64,000 nt of DNA from Trypanosoma brucei gambiense DAL972 (taxonomy: Eukaryota; Euglenozoa; Kinetoplastea; Trypanosomatida; Trypanosomatidae). Below, in pieces: positions 1 to 10,121 of the stretch. Position 1 is the stretch's first letter; every line of letters begins with the position of its first letter. Location of the stretch: contig NC_026744.1 of NCBI RefSeq assembly GCF_000210295.1, positions 2,294,001 through 2,358,000 of the forward strand. Reading direction: 5' to 3'. Under the pieces are notes generated by a model that was given only the letters and a program-made list of their open reading frames with translations, did no database searches and was not told the DNA's origin. The position numbers and the translations under genes were made by a program.

Positions 1-1641
1 CAGGCCACACTGGAGGAGCGACGGTACAATTCTGCGTTAATGAAGGCCTACGATGCTAGGATGAGGAAGGATTATAGTGAAGCCGTGCGGTACTGCACCA
101 AGGCGTTGAGGCATTGTCCCAGTGGCTGTGTGAGAGCATTAGCTAACCGTTCAGCTATGTACCTGAGCATGCGTGACCCGAAAGCGGCCCTTGCGGATGC
201 TCTTAAGGTGATTGAGCTGATGCCCAGCAACTATGTAGGCTACGTTCGCGCGGGTAATGCCATGCGTGGATTGAAGCGGAATGGAGAGGCACGGAACTTT
301 TACCAGGAGGCACTAAAGTTGGACCCAAACAACGAAACAATTAAGTATCTAGAAAAAGATAACGCGGTGCTGATGGTGTACGCTTCGAGGCGGCGCAGAG
401 GGCAGCATGCCTACGTTAGTGTGGATCGATCGACCCTTAATATCATTCTCGTATCGGGGAAGGATCAGTGTGCAGGTGACGTAGCCTGGGAGGAAATAAC
501 GTCTATTGTAGCTCCACTCGGTGAGACTGCGGATCTTTGCGATGCATCAGCGTGTATTTGCCCCCCACACGTGTGTGGAAACTGTTACCGACCACTTACC
601 AAAGTCGAGGATTTCTTCAACTCTCTTGTAGGTGTGGAGCTGAGTCTCTTGAATGAGCTGTACAGCGGTTGCAATGCTGTAAGTTGTACTTACAGCTGTG
701 GCACCGTGTTCTGCTCAGAGAATTGTCGTACGAAGGGTTGGGCTTCTCACCACTGGATAGAATGCCCTGTTATCGGCAAGTGGCGTGAAGCATTTAAGAA
801 TATATCTGCTGTTTACAGATCGTTCTACGCTGATTGTGCGTCCCACATAAATATGGTGACACCTGCAAAGGAGCAGGCAAACGGCTCGACAGATGGCCGT
901 GATGGTTCCAGCAATTATGACGGCCCGTTTGCTTCACTTGCCTTATCTGTGGAGGGTAACCTAACTCAGGCACTGATTGCGTGCTGTCGACTTGCTTGCC
1001 GTATGTTTGTGGATGCCGTTAGTCGTGGACAGGCACTGAAGGATGTGGTCCTGCCATACAATTGGTTGTTGCCAGAAGATTGTAGCTACGTTCGTGTGAC
1101 TGACGAAGGGGCAGCCAATAACGTGTTCACCCTAATCGCTAACAAGATGCTGAGACCCGTTTACGTATCACTTGAGCGGTGCTTTGATAACGAAGAGGGG
1201 GAATATCTTTCATTTGAGCTCTTCCTTCGCTTTTTTGAGCGAGCCCGCTTCAACAGCATCAAGTTACGCACATCATTGTGGCCCACCGTGCAGAAGGAAG
1301 CAAGGTGCTACAAGGAGCGACCCGCAGGTTTCGGTACCACAGAAATCGTAGGAGGACGAAATGTAGGTGTCTCTCTGGACCGGCAGTTGGAACACATTCA
1401 GTCGGCCCAAGCGACCTCTGTTGCGGGTTATTACGAGTACCTTGCGCTTTTTACCGCCTTTCCGGCGGCTTTCTCTCCACAACCAACCCGAAGTAAGCGA
1501 AACTTGGAGTCGCCGCGTCACAACTTGAATTTGAGGTTGGATATTGAGTCCTCTGCGATGATTCGAGCGGATGCAATTGAATATATTGCCGAAGGCGAGC
1601 AAATGGCTGTGGATCGATTGACTACTACATATTTTGTGTAG
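1..1641 (+). CDS. TPR-MYND (SMYD-like) protein, 5' end outside window
   Basis: The frame is open from the first base of the window, so the ATG at 40 may be internal and the true start may lie upstream. Counting from that ATG (533 residues), residues 1-105 form about three TPR helix pairs. Residues 179-242 form a MYND-type zinc cluster with CGNC, a CxxxC, CSENC and a final HWIEC. The last 60 residues carry an 'IAEGEQM' stretch that recalls the end of a SET domain (the 'GEEL' region), but no clear NHSC motif is visible. TPR, MYND and SET together define the SMYD lysine-methyltransferase architecture. Catalytic activity is doubtful here because the SET core is not recognisable. Protein-protein interaction through TPR and MYND is the safer inference. 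Confidence 0.75.
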   Translation, partial: QATLEERRYNSALMKAYDARMRKDYSEAVRYCTKALRHCPSGCVRALANRSAMYLSMRDPKAALADALKVIELMPSNYVGYVRAGNAMRGLKRNGEARNFYQEALKLDPNNETIKYLEKDNAVLMVYASRRRRGQHAYVSVDRSTLNIILVSGKDQCAGDVAWEEITSIVAPLGETADLCDASACICPPHVCGNCYRPLTKVEDFFNSLVGVELSLLNELYSGCNAVSCTYSCGTVFCSENCRTKGWASHHWIECPVIGKWREAFKNISAVYRSFYADCASHINMVTPAKEQANGSTDGRDGSSNYDGPFASLALSVEGNLTQALIACCRLACRMFVDAVSRGQALKDVVLPYNWLLPEDCSYVRVTDEGAANNVFTLIANKMLRPVYVSLERCFDNEEGEYLSFELFLRFFERARFNSIKLRTSLWPTVQKEARCYKERPAGFGTTEIVGGRNVGVSLDRQLEHIQSAQATSVAGYYEYLALFTAFPAAFSPQPTRSKRNLESPRHNLNLRLDIESSAMIRADAIEYIAEGEQMAVDRLTTTYFV

Positions 1642-3162
1642 TTGGTGAAAACAAACTGCGTTTAACTCCAGTGGGTGCCGGCACGTGCTTCGTGGGAACT
1701 TTGTTTTATGATGTGTTAAAGTTGCGGGGCGGGTTAGGAGTCATGAATGCGTGGGACGAAAAAAAAAAGCAACAAAGAAACTCGCGAGCACAAACAAGCA
1801 TGCACAAACGCAATCAAAGACCAACAACAAAGCGGAAGTGGAAGTGCAGAAGGCGGTGTGTGATGGCAGTTTCCCACCACCACCGCCGCCCCCCCCCCTC
1901 CAAAAAAAAAAAGAAGAAAAGGGAGACATTTGATGTTTTATTGTTTTGTTTTGTTTTTTCGACCCAAGTAGCGACAATCCTAGTCATTAGCGGCACGAGT
2001 TGGAAGAGGAAAGTTAGGGTAATGCTGTCTACTCCCGCTTCCCCGTCTGCTTTGTTATGCTTTTTGGAGAATAAAACTGTGACTGGGAAAACAAGAGGGA
2101 TGGGAATACTGTTTTAGCTGGTATTAGTGCCACTTGTAAACTTTTCTTTTCCCTTACTGGGTAGGTTCAATCGGACGGAAAATGTTTAACGTTAAGATGA
2201 TCGTTTATTTGTTAACATATGCCAACGATAAAGTAAAGCGTATTATATGTTTGCGGTTGGTTGCGGTAGGAAAAGGGCTGATGCCTCGAATGGCCTGTCG
2301 TTCCTCAACGTGGAGTGTTTGGGGAGGAGGGGAAGATTCAGACGGAACGCTCCGGACCAGTTGTTTTCTTCCGTGTTTTTCCTTTAGTTGGACATCCTTT
2401 TTCTGCACCCCATAAGTGCGAAAGGTTTTCTTTTTTGTGCTTGGCTACCCTCAACCACTTTTGTTCACATTGATTATGTTTTTTACGCTTGGCTGTTGGA
2501 TTACCCCTCTCGTTCATACCTAGGTTGGCTACAGTGGAGGCCTTTATTTTTGTTTAATTTCTGTGAAACCTTCCCTTCCCTTACTTTCCTCCCCTGAATG
2601 TATTCTGAAAATGTTAGTGTTTTAGGACATGACGCCATGTTCACCTTGCGGGACCACTGGAGAAGAGGAGTGAAGGGTATGTGAAGGAAAAGGGAGTAAA
2701 CAAAAAAAAAGCGTGATAACGTTTATGGAACCCAATTTCGTTTATTGTCCTCTCTTTTTGTCTTTTTTTTTTTTGATCCGTGGGATATCGTCCGCTTGCT
2801 TTTTGCTCTGTCAATGGGTGACGCGGGTCTTTTTTTTTGTGTGTACGTGGATACTCTTTGTTTCCTCATGTAGTATGTGAATTTCCGGAGGTGAAAGATG
2901 ATAACGGCACGTTGACTTGGATTCTATGTGATTGGGGATGATATTCCTCATTGTATTTGAGGTAGCGAGCAAATTGTACTGCGAGCACATATATATTTAT
3001 GCGGCTTTCCAACTGAGGCTGATAACCGGTTCCCACCTTTCTTTGCATAGCAATGTCTTTCTTTTCTCCATTCTCTTCTAAAGCTTTCTTACCTTTCTTT
3101 TCCGGGGACGACGCGCGAAACGGGGGCCGTTATTGAACAACAAGGTTCTCGAGTGTAAAGTT
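1642..3162. other. Intergenic spacer, no supported gene
   Basis: This is about 1.5 kb of 3' UTR and spacer. It contains A and T homopolymers (around 1759, 1911 and 2763) and a pyrimidine-rich run at about 3050-3100. The latter is a plausible trans-splicing tract for the next gene, with a usable AG at 3143-3144. The ORFs that can be drawn here are low-complexity and lack any recognisable domain. Confidence 0.7.
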
Positions 3163-3717
3163 ATGAGCCACCCAGATGGTTCCGGCAAAGCAGGATCATC
3201 CATTACGCATGCTATGGCTTTGCACATGATAAGCAAGGCCTCTTTGCTTGCAGGGCGCACAACTCAACAGCAAAACAATGGAAGTGGGTCAGTAGGCAAC
3301 TTCTCCGATACGCTATCAAACATTAGTGGGTTTGCTGCGAGCGCTGCTGACAATTCAGTGAGAAATGGAGCTACGGTGGCCGCCTCTGTCGGTAATCATG
3401 AGCGCCACGGCCCCGTGTGGATCGCTCTATTGATATGGCTAAGCTTCATCTTGGTGGTTATTTTTATCATCGCGCGCTTCGTGCTTTGGTGCCTGAGCTC
3501 GCTCCGAGCCGCCCGTGCGGGCTACAACGAAATTTGGGATGGGGTAGGTTACAGTGGCAATCGATCTGCCATGGCAGCGACGGATGGCGGAGCTCCTTCG
3601 AGCACGAGAACCAGCGTAGTAGGAAACGCTTCTCGGCAGCAGTTTCGTCATTCGCGGCAGAAGGCTGCGAGACGCTCGTACGGGACAGAAAACCCTTCAG
3701 CCGAGGTGGAGGTGTGA
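3163..3717 (+). CDS. Small single-pass membrane protein, unknown
   Basis: This 184-residue protein has no recognised family. The frame extends 30 bases upstream only through a TTG, so the first ATG, at 3163, is taken as the start; an AG at 3143-3144 could be the splice acceptor. Residues 1-80 are Ser/Gly/Asn/Ala-rich and polar. Residues 85-110 form one strongly hydrophobic segment (VWIALLIWLSFILVVIFIIA). A basic, Arg/Ser-rich tail of about 70 residues follows. No signal peptide is obvious, so a single-anchor topology with the basic tail in the cytosol is an inference. It lies between two genes with longer, better supported products, and coding status rests on length, composition and the clean hydrophobic segment. 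Confidence 0.6.
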   Translation: MSHPDGSGKAGSSITHAMALHMISKASLLAGRTTQQQNNGSGSVGNFSDTLSNISGFAASAADNSVRNGATVAASVGNHERHGPVWIALLIWLSFILVVIFIIARFVLWCLSSLRAARAGYNEIWDGVGYSGNRSAMAATDGGAPSSTRTSVVGNASRQQFRHSRQKAARRSYGTENPSAEVEV

Positions 3718-4136
3718 GAGAGTCATAGAATCTTGTTCCGCATCCTGTGCATATGAGGAGGGAAAGAGTCACTTGGTGATTCCTCCCATTTGGGGGACAA
3801 TGTACGGGGGAAGGAGGGAAAAGGAGTGTGGGAGAAGGCAGAAGCTGGTACTTTTACACAACTGAAAGTCCTCTGCGGTTTCGCGCACAACATGTGGATT
3901 ATTGTTATTGTAATTATGTTGATGGCTCGGTTCGAGCCTCTTTGCAAGTTTCGCCCTCTGAGTTTCTCTGTAGGGTCTCTTTCTTCCTCAACATTGCATC
4001 TTCCTTGTGAAATTAAAGGTTGAGAGTTTTATAATAGAGAGTATATTACGTCTATCGCAAGCGTTCGTAAAGGCAGATACACGCGCAGAAACGAACGGAG
4101 GAACCTCATTAGGTACGCAACTCTTCCTCCGGGGTT
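3718..4136. other. Intergenic spacer with splice signals
   Basis: This is a 419-bp spacer. It is purine-rich in the middle and pyrimidine-rich at about 3965-4006, ahead of a candidate splice acceptor. Nothing else is seen. Confidence 0.6.
4017..4018 (+). promoter_or_regulatory. Candidate trans-splice acceptor AG
   Basis: This is the first strong AG after the pyrimidine-rich stretch at about 3965-4006, and it lies about 120 bases before the carbonic anhydrase-like ATG. It fits the trypanosome rule of a polypyrimidine tract followed by AG. It is inferred from sequence only. Confidence 0.4.
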
Positions 4137-5405
4137 ATGAACACCATTTTCCGCCTTTTTCTGTTATTCGTGCAACTTTATGGCATCTCAGATCCCACTA
4201 CTGGGTCTAGCAGCTACACCACGGCAGGAATGGGGCGGGCGGAGATACCAGAGCCCGAGTGGAGTTACTCCAACCTTGCGGCATGGCCACCGCTATGCCA
4301 TACAGGGATGCACCAAAGCCCCATCTCCTTCAAGAATCTTACGCCGTCAGAGCTGCGGTGCACCAAGCCTCCGCAGCCATTGGAATTTTCTGAAGGATGT
4401 ACCTTCAAGGCCGAAAGCACTTCCCTAAAAATCGACAACGGCGTTAACACGATTCGTGTTACGTTCCTTCCACTTGGTAAAACGACTGGTGGTCGAACCA
4501 ACGTTTGTACTCTCCGCGATCCGTCCGGTGCTACTGGTGCCCAGAAGTATCAGCTTACTGCCATGCACTTTCACGCGCCACCAGAGCATCTTTTCCCCCA
4601 CGCGGCGCCCGATGCGGAGCTACACATTGTCTTCAAAGCAGAGGATGAACACAGTGTGGAACCCGCTGTTGTCGTCGCAGTGCAACTCGCTGCATCCGAC
4701 GCAGCAAACACATCTGCGACGCGGGCACTTAACCACATTATGATCGACGGCCCGTTGCCGCCGCGGCAGGCTTCCACCACATGCACCCTTGAAAGAAATT
4801 TGACTGTTGCCGAGATGTTGCCGCAGCGTCAGAGTTACGTAACATACAGTGGCTCCCTAACAACTCCACCATGCACGGAAGGGGTTCGCTTTGTAATAAT
4901 GACAACCCCGCAGCTCATATCGAAGGCGGCTTTCAACAAGTTGTCGCAGGTACTCCGCCAGACGTGGCCAGAGAATCGGCTGGGGAACCGGCGGCCGACT
5001 CAACCTCTGAACGGGCGGGAAGTTTGTCGGTACGTGGATGGCAGGCATCCGAAGACAAGCAATGGGCAAGGTGTATGGGGAGACTACCTTGACACCATTC
5101 CTGCCACTGGTGATTCAGTGAGTGAAGGTGGTAATCCATCTGGAAGTGAGGAGGGGGTAAAAGGCAACCTGAGTGGAGCTGATGTTGGTGCAAATCAAAC
5201 GGAAGAAGAGAAAGATGGAAAGCAGCTGTGGCCTTACGTGCTTAAACCCCATGAAGCCATCCTTTTCACGGCTGCTGCAGTTATTCTCGTTGTTGCGGCA
5301 CTCATTTTGTACTGGTGGTCAAACAATGCAAACGAAAAAGTTGATGCCAACGAGGCGGAATGGTTGGGCACCGCAGCTGAGGTGTACGGGACATCCTCCC
5401 TCTAA
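4137..5405 (+). CDS. Membrane-anchored alpha-carbonic anhydrase-like protein
   Basis: This 422-residue protein has the alpha-carbonic anhydrase fold, which hydrates CO2 to bicarbonate at a zinc site. Residues 1-16 form a hydrophobic signal peptide. The early 'HQSPISF' at 59-65 matches the family's 'QSPI' motif. The three zinc histidines appear intact: HFH at 144 and 146, and the His of ELHIVF at 163. The substrate-pocket strand LTTPPCTE is at 241-248. After residue 275 comes an acidic Gly/Ser-rich linker, a transmembrane segment (AILFTAAAVILVVAALILYWW, near 373-393), and a short cytoplasmic tail. The topology is therefore type I with the enzyme outside the cell or in the lumen. Catalysis is inferred from the retained ligands; some trypanosomatid members may instead act as surface receptors or structural proteins. 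Confidence 0.85.
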   Translation: MNTIFRLFLLFVQLYGISDPTTGSSSYTTAGMGRAEIPEPEWSYSNLAAWPPLCHTGMHQSPISFKNLTPSELRCTKPPQPLEFSEGCTFKAESTSLKIDNGVNTIRVTFLPLGKTTGGRTNVCTLRDPSGATGAQKYQLTAMHFHAPPEHLFPHAAPDAELHIVFKAEDEHSVEPAVVVAVQLAASDAANTSATRALNHIMIDGPLPPRQASTTCTLERNLTVAEMLPQRQSYVTYSGSLTTPPCTEGVRFVIMTTPQLISKAAFNKLSQVLRQTWPENRLGNRRPTQPLNGREVCRYVDGRHPKTSNGQGVWGDYLDTIPATGDSVSEGGNPSGSEEGVKGNLSGADVGANQTEEEKDGKQLWPYVLKPHEAILFTAAAVILVVAALILYWWSNNANEKVDANEAEWLGTAAEVYGTSSL

Positions 5406-5878
5406 ATTGTTCCTCTGTGCGTTTGCTTTTGTGCCGAATGTGACGACTGAGTGAGTCAGGAAGTTATGTGTGTATGTGCAGAGGGCGTTATAACTCTCTT
5501 CACACCAATGTCGGGTGGAGTGGGTTGTGTGATATCTTGCTTCTCTTCTTTGTTGTCTTTCTCCTTAATTGTGCGGAGAGGCGCGCGAAGAAATCGTTCC
5601 CCTGACATCTGTCTCCCTACATCCTACACCATAAATACTGTCAAACGTGTATGGTGCCCAAACGCACTAACATTGTATTTAACGTTCCATGTTCAGAAGG
5701 GCGTATCACACGAACCTTGGGAATGCCCACTTGTATCATCCTCTTCAGTCCCATGTTCAGAAGGGCGTATCACACGAACCTTGGGAATGCCCACTTGTAT
5801 CATCCTCTTCACCAACCTAAGTTTCACCGCAAGGATACAAATTTAAGGGTCCAGAGAAAACAGGGTCACAGGGCCCAT
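5406..5878. other. Intergenic spacer with tandem duplication
   Basis: This is a 3' UTR followed by the 5' flank of the WD40 gene. The frame of the next gene is open back to an ATG at 5651, but that extension runs through the direct repeat described separately and reads like UTR. No independent gene is seen. Confidence 0.55.
5687..5811. repeat. 61-bp direct tandem duplication
   Basis: The segment at 5687-5747 is repeated without mismatch at 5751-5811, with a period of 64 bases (61 bp plus a 3-bp gap). The unit ends in the pyrimidine-rich string 'catcctcttca', which resembles a splice-acceptor tract. Because 64 is not a multiple of three, the two copies are read in different frames, which argues that the region is untranslated. 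Confidence 0.95.
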
Positions 5879-8170
5879 ATGACGTCACCTCACCTCCTTA
5901 CGTTCAGCCAAGAAGCTGTGTGCGTTGCCGAGGAGTTTGGTGTGGCTTTCTATGCTCCGAAGAACTTGAAGAAATTTCAGGTTGAACGCTTCAACGGGGT
6001 GAGGATTGCAGGGATATACGCTACAAAGGCCTCTGACGGTGGGTCTCACCTCCATGTAGTGGATGTTGAGGCCAACTGGTTCCTTGTCTCCCTTTCTCGC
6101 GTTGAGGTAGTCTCCTCATCATCCATTGAACTTTCTGAAGAAAATTCTGTCAAGCAAAGTGAGTCCTCGCGCCACTCCGAGGAATGCGCGCGTAGACTAC
6201 CGAACACTGAAGGGATTTTGGAGGCTCACTTTCATGAGGCCGGTGGCGTACTTCACTGCGTGGTTCTCACACGATGGGGTGCATATGAAACGGTGCTAAC
6301 TAATACAAGCAGAATAGTGGCGAGGAACATTATATCTTTTCCGTTTGAGATGCGGAATTGTTTTATGTCCGTAGGGAGAACAAGTGGTCTTGTTGTTGTT
6401 TGCCAGCGGAGTGAGAAGTGGCTGCGATACTCCCTTTTCGAGCAGCGTGATAACGAGCGTATGAGGATGTTTGATTCTCCAGTTAATGTTCAAAGCTTTG
6501 CTGTGAACCCCATTTCCAATTCAGTGGTTTTGGGCGGTACACGGGGTGAGATGGTACTTTACCCTTCTATTACTGAGAAGAATTATTTTTCAGATCATTG
6601 GCATCATACGCCGTTAACGGCGCTCAGTTTTTCCATAGACGGGAAAGCATTTTACTCAGGGGCCCGTGAAGGGATGATATTGGTGTGGAATACCTCGTCA
6701 TATACCTACAAGAAGGTAAGCTGTGGTTTGGGTTGTATCAACAGCATCGCAGTGCCAACGGGAAATGGTTCAAGAGTATTACTGAGTTGCGCCGAATCCA
6801 CCATTGCCGTGCTTGACCTCTTGCAAATGCAGGTAGAGAAGTTCGTTGAGGGCGTACAGTGGTCTACCGATGAGTCGTGTAGCGGTCTCGTGGTGAGTCA
6901 GTGGATGGGCCAGCCGGCAGTGATTCTTACGGGGTTGCCTAACGTGGTGCGTGTTTGTGATCCCTTCACTCAGCAGGCGATCTACTCTCTTCACATATCT
7001 TCCCAGATGGAGACTATACCGAGCCCCCCGCGTCATGGCATTCAATACGTGGGGTTGCTAAACAACAACCGCACAATAGTAACCTATGAGGAATTTAGTG
7101 GTGTTTCGTTGCCGTCGTTATTGCGCTTCTGGGCATACAGTTCTGATTCTAAGCGGCATGAAGAATCGATGACGATTTGTTCACCCCATCGCAGTCAAGT
7201 ACTGGCACTGACGACGGATGACACCCAGCAGCGAGTCTTTACCCTCAGTGGCGAGGCGATGAAATGCTGGGTGGAATGCAAAGAAGATCTTAACGATGCG
7301 CACGCAATCGGGAAGAAGACTTGGGGCAACCAATCGAGCTGCGTAACTCCGTCGCGCCTTGTGCAGGATTTAATTATTTCCCACGACGGCTCCTTATGTT
7401 TCATCTCCGATGATAATGTTCACGTCTATAACGTCAAAGCCTTACATCCGGGACAACCATGGCAGCGGGTTATCACCTTAACGCAACATTTTTCACTTTC
7501 TCCGCTGAAGAATCTGACGCTACTGCACGAGTGCCGTGCACTTGTGGCCACTGACGCCGAACGCGTGTACTTTTGGTCGTTAGCCAAGCCTCGCCGGCAG
7601 GCAACGATATGGAAGGACAAAGGAGTCGGAGGGAAGGCGGCTGGCATCACAGCCATGTGCGGGTTTTCAGCGAATTCTGTTCTTGTGGCAACAGAAAGTT
7701 GCAACCTCTGGGAGCTGGGCGCTGCAGACGTGAACGAAATGGGAAAGGTTGTTGGTCAAGCAAATAGCGCCACGGAGCACCGTATTACATTCATGAAACC
7801 ACTGTCCCTTCTTAAGCAGCCGGACCGAATTGCAGTCGTGGACAGCGTTTCTGGTTTTCGAGTCATGCACGTCTCACTGGAAGGGAAGGGAGGAGTTAAT
7901 GTGCAGCAATTTGAGCGTACCACTGCGAGAGACGAATCTAATGAGACACTCTCGTCGCTAAAACAGTACTTTCAGGAGGCCCCTGTGAGAAGCAACAACT
8001 TTGACGGAGCGGACGAAAATGCCTCCACCATCCTGGACCGCGCATCTCAAGTGGCAGAGGCGCAGAAATGGCTGGTGGGGGTCCTGGCGGACTCCGCCTA
8101 CACCGCCCCACCTATGAGTGCCTTGCTTTCTTCATATTTGCAGAGACGTGCGGGTGTAGCAACGTTTTGA
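5879..8170 (+). CDS. WD40 protein, probable Utp17/WDR75 (NAN1)-like
   Basis: This protein of about 763 residues consists of two beta-propeller-like halves. The best match is around 6590-6840: a 'HWHHTPLTALSFSIDGKAF' block, then 'YSGAREGMILVWN', then a 'GCINSIAVP' strand. This resembles the WDR75/Utp17 family, in which a 'HWH' motif is followed by an 'LSGG.E.vLv.W' strand. The extreme C-terminus (residues around 'YTAPPMSALLSSYLQ') fits the family's 'hlLPp...L...fL' ending. Known members belong to the t-UTP/UTP-A complex of the small-subunit processome in the nucleolus, which is needed for pre-rRNA transcription and 18S processing. The start at 5879 is preferred over the in-frame ATG at 5651, because the extension crosses a frame-shifting direct repeat. 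A generic WD40 scaffold remains possible. Confidence 0.7.
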   Translation: MTSPHLLTFSQEAVCVAEEFGVAFYAPKNLKKFQVERFNGVRIAGIYATKASDGGSHLHVVDVEANWFLVSLSRVEVVSSSSIELSEENSVKQSESSRHSEECARRLPNTEGILEAHFHEAGGVLHCVVLTRWGAYETVLTNTSRIVARNIISFPFEMRNCFMSVGRTSGLVVVCQRSEKWLRYSLFEQRDNERMRMFDSPVNVQSFAVNPISNSVVLGGTRGEMVLYPSITEKNYFSDHWHHTPLTALSFSIDGKAFYSGAREGMILVWNTSSYTYKKVSCGLGCINSIAVPTGNGSRVLLSCAESTIAVLDLLQMQVEKFVEGVQWSTDESCSGLVVSQWMGQPAVILTGLPNVVRVCDPFTQQAIYSLHISSQMETIPSPPRHGIQYVGLLNNNRTIVTYEEFSGVSLPSLLRFWAYSSDSKRHEESMTICSPHRSQVLALTTDDTQQRVFTLSGEAMKCWVECKEDLNDAHAIGKKTWGNQSSCVTPSRLVQDLIISHDGSLCFISDDNVHVYNVKALHPGQPWQRVITLTQHFSLSPLKNLTLLHECRALVATDAERVYFWSLAKPRRQATIWKDKGVGGKAAGITAMCGFSANSVLVATESCNLWELGAADVNEMGKVVGQANSATEHRITFMKPLSLLKQPDRIAVVDSVSGFRVMHVSLEGKGGVNVQQFERTTARDESNETLSSLKQYFQEAPVRSNNFDGADENASTILDRASQVAEAQKWLVGVLADSAYTAPPMSALLSSYLQRRAGVATF

Positions 8171-9287
8171 TTGCCATTATCTGGTCTACAGTGCTAAGTA
8201 TCTCAGTTGTAATGGTTGTTGTTCTGTGCATTGGGGAGCAAGTGACGGCGGGAAACCACCGGGAAGGGCAATCAATTGTTGACGTCCAAATGTGCGAGTT
8301 GTTAACCATACACGAGGGTTGCGATGTATGTGGTGTGGTAAACTAATCATTTAAGAGCCGTAAGTATCACTGTGCAGAACATGCTGTGGATGCGTAGGGG
8401 AAAAGAAAGGAGGAGGAGGGAAAGAGTGTGTGGCCTAGGTGGCGCTTTTTCTCATTCTTTTTGTCCTTTAAAATCACAGTGTCTCGTTATAAACGTTTAA
8501 CCTCCCCCATTATTTTGCCCAAGAAGACACGAGCAGCGGGCGTCCTTAAATGTTAACTCATTGCATGAATTCTTTCACTCTATCGTTACCGGCCCCTTGA
8601 AAATGTGCTGTGTATTTTCTCTGTTGGGCTTATAATAGGAAAGTGACCGTCCAGAGGATATCCAATGCATGGATTAATTCGTTGTTAGGTGCTATTAAAG
8701 TGTATGACCCTTCCGTGGTGGCCCATGGCGACACGTTACTCCTACGACTCGCCGCCTGTCCGGACAGTGGTTCGTAACATTTACACCTATCAATCATGTT
8801 TTCTCTCCTCTTGCTCCTTGTAGGGGCTAGGGTGTACGGCATGCTCGCCTCCAAAAAGTATTTGAGTGATCTCACACACACCATGTTGTTGCATTGTGTG
8901 ATGTCAGCATGTAAAGGCATGGCTGCAAATGTATGCGTATACGTGAGGAATGTAGGAACGGTATATACCGCTACCGTGTTATGACAACTTGAGACGGAGT
9001 GGGCCAAAATAGGTGTGATAAGGCGGGATGGAAGGAAATGACCTCAGGGGGCTATATTGTGTGATGCCATCTCTATGGAGGCTTAACGTAACCGCGTGTG
9101 ACTCAAATACCCTTTAGGTTACAGGTTTTTTTTTTTTTGCATCCGTGAGGAATTCAAAAAATAAAGACGAACGTAACTCTTCGCCTTTCTTTCTTTCGTT
9201 AGTGGTAGGTTACTTGACACTTAGATCCCTACACATACTTCCTTTTTAGGCTTCAATATAGTAAGCATTCTACAACAGTGTTGTTAC
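8171..9287. other. Intergenic spacer, no supported gene
   Basis: This is about 1.1 kb of 3' UTR and spacer. A pyrimidine run is present at 9124-9140, followed by 'ctttctttctttcg' at about 9184-9197, which could serve trans-splicing of the gene starting at 9288. The short ORFs on both strands have no recognisable features. Confidence 0.6.
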
Positions 9288-10121
9288 ATGGATGATGCTG
9301 GTGGCGAAGAGGTGGTGGGCACGCATGCAGACAAAGATGACTTAAACAGCTTGCTCATGTCAACGAAAACGGCGTCGGAGTATGGTGTTGAGGCTAGCGG
9401 GCGGTGGGTTTCACGCCCGAAGAAACGTGCCAGCAGGAAACCAATGGACGCTGGGGTGAGTACTTATGACGTTCAAAAGAAATCACGCGCAGAACATAGC
9501 ACAAATGGCGTGTCACAGGCGGGTGTTGACGGCAACACTGGTGGGACAATTGATGGAACGAGCGAGCCTTTTCTATCATCTGATAGGGTCTTGGCCCCGT
9601 GCCCACGTGAGGTAATGGTTAATCGTGTCATGGAGTACGTAATGATGAGGGGGTTGGGTGGCCGTCACAACACCACGCAATGTGGCGAGGAAGGATTCGC
9701 TCCCTTTCGTGCGGCGCTGCTTGCCGAAACTGCTTCAATGAGACCAGTGGCGGAATACGAGGTCATTCACTCAGTACGCGGCATGTCTAGTGTTCCTTGC
9801 CACGAAAAGGCACCGGATGCTGTTGTGCAATACCGCAGGCGGTTGTACTGTTGCTCCTACGATAGGGACCTGGTAGGTGGCCACTCGTCAGGCAAACCGC
9901 CCCATACGCGGGAACACCTGCGCGCGCTTGTAGGCTCGGGGCTTAGAGGTAAAGGATCAGGTGAGGCCGTGCCTGTGCGCACCACTTCCCAAGCAATTTG
10001 TGAAGCAGGTAAACCAGATGTGAAAGCTGGCACAAATACGGTCCTGTTCGATGACACTAGATTGAAGCCGGCAAGTAGTTTCCTGCAAGACTCTTCCTCG
10101 GGTGACGACGAGAGTGTGTAG
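9288..10121 (+). CDS. Hypothetical protein with basic N-terminal patch
   Basis: I do not recognise this 277-residue protein. Its N-terminal 30 residues are acidic, followed by a basic patch (VSRPKKRASRK, about 41-51) that could be a nuclear localisation signal. Residues 105-165 are the most globular-looking part, containing two methionine-rich helices and several Cys and His residues. The C-terminus is Ser/Asp/Glu-rich. No membrane segment or signal peptide is seen. The start is the first ATG in the frame, a few bases after 'ttgttac'. It lies between the Utp17-like gene and an RNase II-family exonuclease, but there is no reason to infer a shared job. Confidence 0.6.
   Translation: MDDAGGEEVVGTHADKDDLNSLLMSTKTASEYGVEASGRWVSRPKKRASRKPMDAGVSTYDVQKKSRAEHSTNGVSQAGVDGNTGGTIDGTSEPFLSSDRVLAPCPREVMVNRVMEYVMMRGLGGRHNTTQCGEEGFAPFRAALLAETASMRPVAEYEVIHSVRGMSSVPCHEKAPDAVVQYRRRLYCCSYDRDLVGGHSSGKPPHTREHLRALVGSGLRGKGSGEAVPVRTTSQAICEAGKPDVKAGTNTVLFDDTRLKPASSFLQDSSSGDDESV

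Noticed and set aside
1671..2117. 148-residue ORF in the first spacer
   Set aside because: Driven by A, C and T homopolymers; no domain and the start is not ATG-supported in context.
5651..5878. In-frame N-terminal extension of the WD40 protein from ATG 5651
   Set aside because: It runs through a direct repeat with a period not divisible by three and ends next to splice-like sequence; the peptide has no family similarity.
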